Positions 7,970 through 16,376 of a stretch of 64,000 nucleotides of DNA are shown here, piece by piece (the stretch's first letter is position 1; every line of letters starts with the position of its first letter). The notes beneath the pieces were generated by a model, which searched no databases, was not told the origin of the DNA, and saw nothing but the letters and a program-made list of their open reading frames with translations. The position numbers and the translations under genes are program-made. Origin of the DNA: Gordonia oryzae (GTDB lineage: Bacteria; Actinomycetota; Actinomycetes; Mycobacteriales; Mycobacteriaceae); contig NZ_RKMH01000011.1 in NCBI RefSeq assembly GCF_003797185.1, positions 62,001 to 126,000 on the forward strand. Direction: 5' to 3'.

Positions 7970-9172
7970 ATGCACTTCCCTGGTGACTCACCGCGGCTGC
8001 GGCGGACATCAGTTCTCGCCTGCTACGCAGCTCAGGGGTTGGGCTACGCGGCGGTAATGACCGCCTTACCAACTTTCCAGCGTCAATGGGACATCAGCGA
8101 TCAGGGCGTCTCGATCATCCTGCTGGGAACTTGTGTCATGGCCGGACTCGGCTCCCTCTTCGCTGATCTCATCGCAGTTCGGCGAGGCAGTCGAACTGCG
8201 GTGTGCGTGGCCCTGATGGTCCAGGTCGCGGCGATTTGCACGGTGACCTTCGCGCCCTCCTTTACCGTATTCATCACCGCCGTAGTCATTTACGGCGTCG
8301 GACTGGGAACGATGGACGCATCAGAGAACATGCAGGGAACGCTGCTCGAGGCGGAGTCCGGGCGGCCACTCCTGGGCTTGCTCTACGCCGGCTACACCGC
8401 GGCATCAGGATTCGGGGCATTGGCGATGAGCGGATTCCTCAGCGCCAGCGGGGCAGCATCCGGAGCACTCATGGTCGCGGCGATGGTGCAGGCGGCGGTG
8501 GCAGTATTGGCCGCTTATGGCCTCGACCCTACGCGCGAAGCGCGCACACCCGAGGCCTCGCCGGGCGATCGCAACGGCGCGGCGGCGATGCCTCGGCTAC
8601 CTCGCGGATCCATTTGGGCGGTCGGTCTGGTATTGCTTGCGGCCTACATGCTCGATTCGGCGGTGTCCACGTGGAGCACCGTGTACCTCACCGACTCCTT
8701 CGACGGTGCAGCCGGACTCGCACCGCTGGGCTACGCCTTGTATCAGAGCACGACCCTGATCTCTCGACTGGCAAGCGACGCCATCAAGAGACGTACCTCA
8801 TCGGCGCGCCTGGGTGTGTCCGCTACGGCAGTGGGAGTCTTGGGGTGCGTCTTGGTAGCGTCGGTCCCCAGCTTCGGTGGCGCCATCGCGGGCTTCGCGA
8901 TTGCAGGGATAGCCGGAGGCATCCTCATCCCGCTCACCTTCAGCGCCGCCGGACACATACTTCCAGATCGACGCGACGAGATCATCGCGCGCGTGAACCT
9001 GTTCAACTATGCCGGGGTGGTTCTGGGAGCAGTGGCGATCGGGGCCGTGGCAGCAGGATCAACGATCGGCGTTGCCTTTCTCATCCCCGGTGTCGGAATG
9101 CTCGCCGTATTGCCCCTGGCCAAACGACTGGGACACAGACGGCCTGCAACACCGGCCGCAGTCGGTGCGTGA
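7970..9172 (+). CDS. MFS transporter
   Basis: A 400-residue integral membrane protein with about twelve hydrophobic segments in two halves separated by a hydrophilic loop near residues 185-210 (RNGAAAMPRLPRGS). The first helix begins SVLACYAAQGLGYAAVMTAL and the loop after helix 2 holds LIAVRRGSR, a degenerate motif A. The start was set at ATG 7970 because a GGACGGAGAG ribosome binding site lies just upstream; an in-frame ATG at 7895 lies in the aminotransferase remnant. The substrate is unknown. It has lower GC than neighbouring core genes and is followed by an SDR remnant and a TetR gene that may have formed one locus. Confidence 0.8.
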   Translation: MHFPGDSPRLRRTSVLACYAAQGLGYAAVMTALPTFQRQWDISDQGVSIILLGTCVMAGLGSLFADLIAVRRGSRTAVCVALMVQVAAICTVTFAPSFTVFITAVVIYGVGLGTMDASENMQGTLLEAESGRPLLGLLYAGYTAASGFGALAMSGFLSASGAASGALMVAAMVQAAVAVLAAYGLDPTREARTPEASPGDRNGAAAMPRLPRGSIWAVGLVLLAAYMLDSAVSTWSTVYLTDSFDGAAGLAPLGYALYQSTTLISRLASDAIKRRTSSARLGVSATAVGVLGCVLVASVPSFGGAIAGFAIAGIAGGILIPLTFSAAGHILPDRRDEIIARVNLFNYAGVVLGAVAIGAVAAGSTIGVAFLIPGVGMLAVLPLAKRLGHRRPATPAAVGA

Positions 9173-9263
9173 TTTTGTACCGATCGACCGGTGCTCGGCA
9201 GACCGCGAGACCCGGGTTCACCTCCACATCGGCAACCACGAATGCGCAACAGAGGGACCTCGT

Positions 9264-9647
9264 ATGTCGTCCCTACAGAATCGCAGGATCCTGTCCGCTG
9301 CCGATATCACCTCATACATGCGCTCCAATTGCGATGTCGGCGTGAACTATCTGGTTCTACTCACCGCTCATATGGCCGAACGTGGACAAGGAACAATCGT
9401 GCATCCCCACTCCCTCGCCGGCTGGTACGGAATCCCACTACAGTGCCCTACTCCGCGCCCGAGGCCGCCCTGCGCGTACCGATGAACACCTACCACATCC
9501 GAGTATGCCGACAGTCGTATCCGATTCGTCTCGATCTCTCCGGGATTGGTCAGCACCGAATCAGCCAGGGGCGACGGTATGCCAGACCCTGCAGAGATCG
9601 ACGACGACGACGCTGCCGTACACCTGCTGCGCGCCCTCTCGTCATAA
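9264..9647 (+). pseudogene. Short-chain dehydrogenase/reductase, truncated with two frameshifts
   Basis: Protein-like segments of an SDR can be followed in order. ADITSYMRSNCDVGVNYLVLL and ERGQGTIVHPHSLAGWYGIPLQ are in one frame. YSAPEAALRVPMN (active-site YxxxK region, with Lys lost) is in a second frame. EYADSRIRFVSISPGLVSTE, ending LLRALSS, is back in the first frame with TAA 9645-9647. The N-terminal nucleotide-binding motif is missing. Two compensating indels near 9445 and 9495 break the gene. It follows the MFS gene by about 90 bp. Confidence 0.75.
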
Positions 9648-9815
9648 GCCACCTCGTACACTTCTCCTCGCAGTATGGGGTGTTGGTAAGTCTCGGCTGA
9701 GTACTTCCGATGCCCGTACGGCACGACGTCCTTCGACCTACCGGTTACTGACCTTCAGACCCAGACCGCAGCGACTTCCGCTGCCACCGACAACGGTGCA
9801 CACGATGAGGAGCGC

Positions 9816-10460
9816 ATGACCAACAGCCAAACCGGCGAGCGTGGCATTCGTGAGACGAGCCGCCGCCGCCGCCAAGTACTCCTTGACGCAACGATTCGCA
9901 TCATGGCACGCCAGGGACTGGCTGCGGTCACGCATCGAGCGGTCGCCGCCGAAGCAGGACTACCACCGTCGTCCACGAGCTACTTTTTCGAGTCGATCGA
10001 CGAGTTGATGGCCGAGGCGGTCGGGGAGGCAATGAACCGAGAAGTCGCCCGGCTCAGCGATCTCGAGAAGGCTGTGTCACAGTCGGGTTCGTCTGGTGGC
10101 GCTCTCATCGAGCAGTTCATCGAATTCTTGCGTAGCGACCAGGATCTTCATACGATCGCTCAATTCGAGGTGTACCTCTACGCGTCGCGCAAACCAGAGT
10201 TGCGCGAGCGTGTCATCGAGATCATCGACGCAACCCGTCAGGTTGCTCGGCAAGCACTCAATGCCAGCGGGGTACGAGACCCTCTGGCTGCCAACAGCAT
10301 GCTTGCTCTCATCGACGGATTCTCACTGCATCGCATTGCCAACCCCACCACCGACGACATGGCAAGTCTGCTCCTCGGCCTGCGCGCACTATTGATCGGA
10401 CTGACCTCACTGGAAGTCGTCGGTGAGACCACTCTGAGCGATCATCGATTCACCAAGTAG
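9816..10460 (+). CDS. TetR-family transcriptional regulator
   Basis: A 214-residue protein. The N-terminal helix-turn-helix region ILLDATIRIM-type helix (here VLLDATIRIMARQGL), followed by AVTHRAVAAEAGLPPSSTSYF, is characteristic of TetR repressors, and the C-terminal two thirds form the ligand-binding helical domain. A GAGGAG ribosome site lies 3 bp before the ATG. It converges on the next TetR gene, and their 3' ends overlap by 19 bp. Its ligand and target are unknown; the upstream MFS/SDR remnant locus is the nearest candidate. Confidence 0.9.
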   Translation: MTNSQTGERGIRETSRRRRQVLLDATIRIMARQGLAAVTHRAVAAEAGLPPSSTSYFFESIDELMAEAVGEAMNREVARLSDLEKAVSQSGSSGGALIEQFIEFLRSDQDLHTIAQFEVYLYASRKPELRERVIEIIDATRQVARQALNASGVRDPLAANSMLALIDGFSLHRIANPTTDDMASLLLGLRALLIGLTSLEVVGETTLSDHRFTK

Positions 10461-11101
10461 GCGCGGATCATGGCCTCGAGTTCGTTCAAGAGGTCCGTAT
10501 CCGGCCCGTCCGCACTCTCTCCAACGTCACCAAATGCCTCATGCATCACAGCGTCGGCAGCAGCAAACACTGTGCGCGCCACAGTCATACCGCAGTCAGA
10601 CAATCCGCACACCTGCATCAACTGACACACCTTGACAGCCATTCGGGCCTTGTGGGCACGTCCGAGTCCACCGGGCAGCGCTGCGACGGAGCGCACGATC
10701 CGCGCGCTGCGCTCATCGGTGTAGATCGCAGCGATGTGTCCAACAACTTCGGCGACCGGATCGGCGATCTCATCGACTTCGACACGGTCGATGATGTCGT
10801 CCATGAACATTTCGATACGCTCGTGATACCGGACCACCAACGCTGCCGAGATCGCATCTCGATCGGGCAGATACTGATGCAAGGCGCCGACAGACAGCCC
10901 GGCCTCCTCGGCAACCCTGGTCAACGTGAGTGCCTCGACGCCCTCGCGTCCGGCAATGCGATCTGCAGCTGCGAGTGCCCGACTGACCTTGTCGCGTGAT
11001 CGCATCTGGATCGGGATGCGCCGGAGCGGCACCGCGGACAGGTCATCGGACCGTGAACACTGCGCGGCGCCCGATAGCGAGTCATCGGGGGCATGATGCA
11101 C
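10442..11101 (-). CDS. TetR-family transcriptional regulator
   Basis: Up to 219 residues from a GTG at 11101. The helix-turn-helix segment RVAEEAGLSVGALHQYLPDR is typical TetR, preceded by the helix SRALAAADRIAGREGVEAL. A shorter start at ATG 11005 would fit the family's usual N-terminus better, so the start is uncertain. It is divergent from the aldolase/kinase/GlpD-like operon at 11181 with under 80 bp between them, the usual arrangement for a local repressor of that operon. Confidence 0.85.
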   Translation of the reverse strand: MHHAPDDSLSGAAQCSRSDDLSAVPLRRIPIQMRSRDKVSRALAAADRIAGREGVEALTLTRVAEEAGLSVGALHQYLPDRDAISAALVVRYHERIEMFMDDIIDRVEVDEIADPVAEVVGHIAAIYTDERSARIVRSVAALPGGLGRAHKARMAVKVCQLMQVCGLSDCGMTVARTVFAAADAVMHEAFGDVGESADGPDTDLLNELEAMIRAYLVNR

Positions 11102-11180
11102 CGGATCACCATAACTGCAGTCGACCGCCCCAATCCATACAATACCAAACTTGACTTTGCTTTCTTATCAGTCGATCCTC

Positions 11181-11854
11181 ATGGCCATGACGACCGAGTG
11201 CGAAGAACTGCGTGAAGAAGTCGCCTCGACCTCACGCCACCTGGGAGAACGAGGGCTATTCGTCGGCACGGCGGGGAACATCAGCGCCCGATTGGGCCAG
11301 ATGGTGGGTATCACCGCGTCAGGTATCGATCTCGTCACCGCAATCGCCGACGATGTCACCGTCGTCGACCTCGCCACCGGCGCAGTGATCAGCGGCGCGC
11401 TAGCCCCGAGTTCGGAGATGGAACTGCATCTCGGCGTGTACCGACAGGCGCAATTCGAAGGAATGACCGCTGTGGTGCACGCCCATTCACGATTCGCCAC
11501 AGCCATGTCGGTGGTATGCGACGAATTGCCCGTCATCCATTACCAGCAATTGTCACTCGGCGGTGCACTGAAGGTGGCGCCATTCGAGACGTTCGGCACA
11601 ACAGAATTGGCCAGTGCCGTTCATTCGGCGTTGACCGACCGCCTCGCCGCACTCATGGCCAACCACGGTGCTGTGACTCTCGGCAGTGACCTACCCCCGC
11701 CGCCGAGAATGCGTTGCTTCTTGAGTGGCTGTCCGAGATGCATTGGCGCGCGAGGGCTGTTGGCGAGCCTCGTACTCTTGACGAGAGTCAGCAGTATCGA
11801 GTCATCGAGCACGCCCTGCGCATCGGATACGGCGACACCAAGGAAGTCGGATGA
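11181..11854 (+). pseudogene. Class II aldolase/epimerase (fuculose-phosphate aldolase-like), frameshifted
   Basis: The N-terminal two thirds read as a class II aldolase: HLGERGLFVGTAGNISARLG, SSEMELHLGVYRQ, the zinc-ligand motif VVHAHSRFATAMSV, and LMANHGAVTLGSDL with another zinc-site His. At a C-rich run near 11690 (ctacccccgccgcc) the frame shifts by one base. The other frame then continues correctly as ENALLLEWLSEMHWRARAVG through ALRIGYGDTKEVG to TGA 11852-11854, overlapping the kinase ATG. One missing base explains the break, so a sequencing error is possible. If real, the aldolase is inactive. Family members cleave sugar-1-phosphates to dihydroxyacetone phosphate and an aldehyde. The ATG at 11187 is an alternative start. 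Confidence 0.8.
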
Positions 11855-12678
11855 CGACCGTTCCGGGGCCGCCGATCGCCACCGGAAGGACCGCCGTCAT
11901 CTACGAGTGGATTCCCGGACAGGTCCTGAAGGTATTCACCGATGTCCTCGGCACCGAGGCCGCGTCTCTCGAAGTTCGCAACTCCGAGCAGGCTTTCGAG
12001 TTGGGCATCACCCCCATTCGTTGTCACGGAGTAGTGGCCCTCGAGGACGGGCGCATCGGCGTCGCGTTCGACCGATTGCATGGTGCCGCCCTGACCACTG
12101 TCGCCGAGCGACGCCCGTACCTCATACCCTCGGTTGCCCGCCGGCTTGCACATGTTCACGCCTTCATACACTCCACAACGGGCCAGGCGTTCCGAGATAT
12201 TTGTGACATCGCCGTCAACTTGCTCGATACCGAGGCGTTCGCGCCGCTTACCGTCGTCGAGCGAGATGACCTGCGCACGCACATTCACGCGATGCCATCC
12301 GGAAACGCCGTGTTGCACCTTGACTTCCACCCCCTCAATGTCTTCGAACACGGCGAAGGCCTTGCCACCATCGATTGGCAGTCGACCGCTTCGGGAGATC
12401 CGGCGGCCGATGTGGCCGCCACCATCGTCCTGTTCACCGAAGCTGAACCGTTCCCCGGTATCTCCACATTGCAACGCATTGTCTACCAATCGGTTCAACG
12501 GTTGATGCTACGAAGCTATCTCGCCGAGTACCAACGGCTCACCGGAATCGGTCCCGACCGAATCACTCCGTGGATGACCACCGCGCGCGTTCTGCGCCTG
12601 GGGTGGCTCGATGTGGAGAGCGAGCGAGATGCCCTCCTGAAGAGGATATGTGCCGACACGCTGAGGAGTGCCCGATGA
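11851..12678 (+). CDS. APH-family phosphotransferase (small-molecule kinase)
   Basis: A 275-residue protein with the aminoglycoside-phosphotransferase/choline-kinase fold. The Brenner-type catalytic segment VLHLDFHPLNVFEH contains the catalytic Asp (HxDxxxxN), and ATIDWQSTASGDPAAD is the metal-binding Asp segment. The glycine-rich N-lobe is short (RTAVIYEWIPGQVLKVF). It overlaps the aldolase by ATGA and the GlpD-like gene downstream by ATGA, so it lies in a tightly coupled operon. The context suggests it phosphorylates a polyol or sugar that the downstream flavoenzyme then oxidises (inference). Antibiotic resistance is less likely given the neighbours. Confidence 0.85.
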   Translation: MTTVPGPPIATGRTAVIYEWIPGQVLKVFTDVLGTEAASLEVRNSEQAFELGITPIRCHGVVALEDGRIGVAFDRLHGAALTTVAERRPYLIPSVARRLAHVHAFIHSTTGQAFRDICDIAVNLLDTEAFAPLTVVERDDLRTHIHAMPSGNAVLHLDFHPLNVFEHGEGLATIDWQSTASGDPAADVAATIVLFTEAEPFPGISTLQRIVYQSVQRLMLRSYLAEYQRLTGIGPDRITPWMTTARVLRLGWLDVESERDALLKRICADTLRSAR

Positions 12679-14283
12679 CCCGCGCACCGCACCTACGCCG
12701 CCATGATTTCAGCGGTCGCACAACGACGGTCGACGTCCTGGTCATCGGTGGCGGCATCACCGGTGCGGCAGTCGCCTATGAGGCGGCGAGCCGCGGACTC
12801 GACTTCGCGCTCGTCGAGCGGTCCGACTTCGGCGGTGCGACCTCGGCGGCGACCGGCAAACTGATCCACGGCGGACTGCGATACCTCAAGCAATTCGATG
12901 TTCGACTGGTGCGCGAGTCCCTGGCGGAGCGGCGGACCCTGATGTCGATCGCCCCTAACCCGGTCTCACCGATTCCGATGGTGCTGCCCGATCCCGGCAT
13001 CGTCGAACGCGTGGGACTGAACTGTCTACGAACTCCTTTCGGTCGACCGCAACCGAATCAGTGAACCCACCAAACACATTCCACGGCATGGAATCCTCGA
13101 TCACAATGAACTCACCGCACGTGGCCTGACTGACCTGCATTCCGGCGCACTGTTCCACGACGCAATGATGGCCTTCCCCGAACGTCTCACCCTGGCCTTC
13201 CTGCGCAGTGCCGTCGAGCACGGCGCACTCATCGCCAATGGTGTTGCAGTGCAGACAATCATCGGCGGCGGCGGACGGGTGTTCGGGGCACATGTCTGCG
13301 ATCAGCTGACCGGTCAGGTCGGTGAGGTACGCGCCCGCGTCACCGTCAATGCCACCGGACCATGGGCACGTGATGTGTTGGCGGGCAGCCCGCTGACCGA
13401 AAGTATCGCGGGGCCGCCGCCGACGGTCCGGTCCGAAGGCATCTACCTCGTCACCCGCGAACTGTCGACGACAATGGTGCTCACCGTTTCCGGGCACGGA
13501 CATTTCAGTTTCGCGCCGTGGCGTGGACTCTCACTGATCGGGCCTACAGAGACCCCCTATCGGGACGCGGTCGAGGACTGGCGGCTGACCCATGCGTCGA
13601 TCGAGGCGTTCCTCGAGGAGATCAACTCCGCATCGATGGTTCCGGTCCGACTCGGTCTCGACGATGTGGTCGCGGCCTATGGCGGCTTGCGACCGCTGAC
13701 CGAGCAGAACGGGGAGGACACCTACAACGCCAGTCGCGCTTCAGAACTCGTCGACCACCGCAGGGACGGACTCGCCGGCATCGTCACCGCGACGGGCGGC
13801 AAGTACATCAGTTCGAGGGCCTTTGTGCAGAAGGCGGTCACCGCCCTGGCCAAGCGAGAGGGTCTGACGATACGTCGGAGTTCCAGCGCAACAACACTTC
13901 TCGCCGGCTGCCTGCCCACCGGCGAGCACACTCGCCACGCCGGCGGGATCGACGAACGGACGGTCGCGATCGTCGAGCAGATCTACGGCGCCGACGCCGA
14001 CGACGTGCTGGCGGCGGCCATCGAACGCCCGATTCTGGCGCGCACGGTCACCCACGACGGCATCCCCCTGGCGGCCGTGGCCCACTCCGCGCGACACGAA
14101 TCGCCACGCACCCTTCTCGATCTGTTGCTGCGACGCACCGGCATCGGAACCGTCGGCCGGCCCGCCGACGACGACCTCGCCGAGATGGCACAGATCGCAG
14201 GCGCCGAGCTCGGATGGGACGCGGCGCGGATCACCCGAGAGATCGCCGATGCGCGCGCCGGCCTGGGCGTCCCGGTGGATTGA
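12675..14283 (+). pseudogene. GlpD-like FAD-dependent glycerol-3-phosphate dehydrogenase, frameshifted
   Basis: The N-terminal piece (12675-13064) carries the FAD-binding start VDVLVIGGGITGAAVAYEAA and SAATGKLIHGGLRYLKQFD, the GlpD signature. After VERVGLN, one extra base near 13022-13025 shifts the frame. The continuing frame YELLSVDRNRISEPTKHIP joins the C-terminal piece (MMAFPERLTLAFLRSAVEHG to the end) with NATGPWARDVL, GGLRPL and TATGGKYISSRAF. Reconnected length is about 536 residues, normal for GlpD/GlpA. Such enzymes oxidise glycerol-3-phosphate or other polyol phosphates at the membrane. It is coupled to the kinase by ATGA. It may be a genuine pseudogene or a single sequencing error. 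Confidence 0.85.
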
Positions 14284-14328
14284 CCGAGAGACGGGAATAG
14301 GTCCTGGCGGGTCGGCCTTGACAGGGAA

Positions 14329-14706
14329 ATGAGTACACACGAGATCACTCTCGAGAACTTCGGAGCCACTGTCGAACAGGAAGGAATCGTGCTTCTCGAT
14401 TTCTGGGCCGGCTGGTGCGGGCCCTGCCGCCAGTTCGCGCCGGTCTTCGACAAGGCCGCCCAAGCCCACCCCGACATCACCTTCGGCAAGATCGACACCG
14501 AGGCGCAGCAGCAGCTCGCCGGGAGCCTGGGCATCCGGTCGATCCCCACGCTGATGGCCTTCCGCGACGGCGTCCTCGTCTTCAATCAGCCGGGCGCTCT
14601 GCCCGCAGCGCAGTTCGAGCAGCTCATCGACGCCGTCGAGGGTCTCGACATGGATGAGGTCCGCGCAGAGATCGCCAAGTCGGAATCGGATCAGGCGTCG
14701 TCCTGA
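14329..14706 (+). CDS. trxA: Thioredoxin
   Basis: A 125-residue cytoplasmic thioredoxin with the active site FWAGWCGPCRQF near residue 30-35 and the cis-proline loop RSIPTLMAF near residue 75. A TGPxxx-like end is replaced by an extended acidic tail (DEVRAEIAKSESDQASS), slightly longer than the classical 105-110 residues. No reductase lies beside it. It follows the GlpD-like gene by 45 bp in the same direction and could be read through from it. The symbol denotes the family, not proven orthology. Confidence 0.9.
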   Translation: MSTHEITLENFGATVEQEGIVLLDFWAGWCGPCRQFAPVFDKAAQAHPDITFGKIDTEAQQQLAGSLGIRSIPTLMAFRDGVLVFNQPGALPAAQFEQLIDAVEGLDMDEVRAEIAKSESDQASS

Positions 14707-15043
14707 ACCATCACGCGGTCGGGGACCCGCCCTGCTCGAAGAAACTACACCCACCGATCACTCATGGGACATCACTGGCTGGTAAGCGATTCAGATCCAG
14801 GTGCGGCGAACCCCGTGTCAGCAACGAGCACATGATCTGCCCGCGGAACCGGCGTTGATCTCTGCTATCAGCGAAATTTCGCGTCGATCGGGATGACGGG
14901 GCACCGCAATGCCCGCGCTGCACGCGATTCGCGCGGTCGGCGCCACGCCGCCCGATATCACCAGCGCCGACTTGTCCCTGCGGGCGTTCACCGGACGATT
15001 CGCCTGTCCAGACCCGCGCGCGCAGGCACCGTCGGACAAGCAA
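14707..15043. other. Intergenic stretch without recognisable gene
   Basis: Between the thioredoxin stop and the terminator hairpin at 15044 no convincing gene is visible on either strand. Open frames here are short and arginine/alanine-rich and have no ribosome binding site. The only structured element is at its right edge. Confidence 0.6.
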
Positions 15044-15076
15044 CGTGCCCCGATCCTCACCGAGGATCGGGGCACG
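15044..15076 (-). terminator. Rho-independent-type terminator, 15-bp perfect stem
   Basis: Arms 15044-15058 and 15062-15076 are perfectly complementary (CGTGCCCCGATCCTC) around a 3-nt loop. Read on the minus strand, the hairpin starts 12 nt after the stop codon of the 28-codon ORF and is followed by TTGCTTGTCC, a weak T-rich tract. It is placed to end that short transcript. Confidence 0.85.
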
Positions 15077-15088
15077 TCGGGTGATGTT

Positions 15089-15175
15089 CTACTTGACGCC
15101 GCTGACGATGTACTGCAGCACAGCGAGCACAGTGTCGTTGGATTGAATCGCGCTCCACAAGATGTTGTCGATCAT
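15089..15175 (-). CDS. Very short ORF encoding a 28-residue amphipathic peptide
   Basis: An ATG at 15175 opens 28 codons ending in TAG at 15089. The peptide starts MIDNILWSAI and ends VLQYIVSGVK, with regularly spaced hydrophobic residues that would form an amphipathic helix. Just upstream is a very strong purine-rich ribosome site (AAAGGGGGAG, five bases before the ATG), and 12 nt after the stop is a perfect 15-bp terminator stem. A plausible -10/-35 pair lies upstream. Gene-like signals on all sides argue that this is a real transcription unit: a small secreted or membrane-active peptide, a leader, or an sRNA carrying an ORF. I do not recognise the peptide family. Confidence 0.6.
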   Translation of the reverse strand: MIDNILWSAIQSNDTVLAVLQYIVSGVK

Positions 15176-15208
15176 GATGGCTCCCCCTTTCGCGTGAGAC
15201 AGGACCAT

Positions 15209-15236
15209 AGAATACCGAACAAACCTGACGGTTGAA
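15209..15236 (-). promoter_or_regulatory. Putative promoter for the 28-residue ORF
   Basis: On the minus strand, TTCAAC (15231-15236) and TATTCT (15209-15214) are separated by 16 bp, resembling a housekeeping -35/-10 pair. They place transcription start about 25-30 nt upstream of the ORF's ribosome site. Assigned by eye only. Confidence 0.4.
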
Positions 15237-15286
15237 CCCGAGGTTGTAACGGTCGAGCAACTATCGAGTCGACACCGATCGGGGTC

Positions 15287-16072
15287 TTACCGTTTTGGAC
15301 GTACGCCGTGATAGCTCCCACGCCGCGCGATAACCGGCCAGAGCACTCTCGACGACCGCCCTCGCGAGGAACCAGAACGTCCGCCCGTGGGCACGAACGT
15401 CTGGAGACCGTCGGTCTGCGAATCGAGTACCAACCCACCGTCGGGGTGGCGGGTGGTACGCCCGCGTCCGGGCGCTCGGTAGATGGGCGCGGGCGTTGTG
15501 GGCGACCGGCGGTCGGGGCGTTTACGCGCCGAGGACCTCAGCGAATCGGTGGCGACGTCGCCCATAGCGAAGATGTTCGGATACAACGGGTTCTGCAGGG
15601 TCGGCGTCTCCTGCACGACGCCCTCGTCGTCGAGCAGCGCAGTGGGCAGCCCGTCGGTTTTGGCAGCGGCCCGCCCGACCGCCCACAGCACGAGGTCGCC
15701 TGTGCCGGGGGCTGGCCGGTGGACCAGTCCACCGTGCCCCCGTCGAGTCCGGCTTTGTCGTCGTCGGGGGACGACTCGATGGTCGGGGTGCAGTCGAACC
15801 GCTGCGTGTTCAAGCCGGCCATCGACGTAAGTGTCAGGTGCGCCGATGATACGTCCGCAGCGGTGTTGGGCCGGGAAAATACCAGCCCACCTTGGTATCC
15901 GGACTGTGTGCGGCACTGTTGGCGGCCACACTCACCGCCGACGCCTCGCCGCCGACGCCTCGCCGCCGACGACGACGATCACCGCACGCGCCGGGCGGAC
16001 CTGCCGATGATGGTCGGCCAATCCCGCGGACACCTAGTCCTCATCGCCGAATCGGGTCCGCAGGCGGTCTGA
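15287..16072 (-). pseudogene. FAD/NAD(P)-dependent disulphide-type oxidoreductase, decayed
   Basis: On the minus strand, successive segments of an AIF/NDH-2-like flavoprotein appear in changing frames. First comes a nucleotide-binding VVVGGEASAVSVAAN, then GWYFPGPTPLRTYHRR, GTVDWSTGQPPAQA and DLVLWAVGRAAAKTDGLPTA. These are followed by LYPNIFAMGDVATDSLRSSA (the FAD-binding GD motif) and a C-terminal end VLWPVIARRGSYHGVRPKR before TAG 15287. At least two frameshifts (near 15730 and 15460) and stops break it, and the first roughly 150 residues are not traceable. The 5' boundary is approximate. The family would use FAD and NAD(P)H to reduce quinones or small redox proteins. Confidence 0.7.
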
Positions 16073-16376
16073 TCACAGAGCACCGGATAGAGCCAGTCCT
16101 CATGATGGAGCCCGGGAAAACCCTTGGTCCAGTTGACCGTCGCTCCGGATCGGCCATTCGAAGACCAGCGCGGTGAGCAACCGGCAGTGCACCGCTGCGA
16201 CTTCCGCGCCGCGATCGACCCACCACCACGCCACCCACGGCGGCGCGATCCCGCTCCACTATGCGTCGTAGAGGTTCTCATTGTGTTGTGCCCGCATGGA
16301 GATGCAAGATCGCCAGCGTCACGAGCACGTCGTCGCACAGCGCTTCAGCCATGGCATCACTACGCCCCCGATCGAT
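16073..16376. other. Gene-free stretch, possibly the eroded 5' end of the flavoprotein gene
   Basis: Between the traceable part of the flavoprotein remnant and the SDR stop codon there is no convincing gene. Frames are interrupted and composition is unremarkable. It may be the degraded N-terminal coding region of the same remnant, but I see no motif to confirm that. Confidence 0.45.

Noticed and set aside
15308..16072. Plus-strand 254-codon frame
   Set aside because: Antisense to the flavoprotein remnant, whose segments are recognisable. The plus frame is arginine/glycine-rich without motifs.
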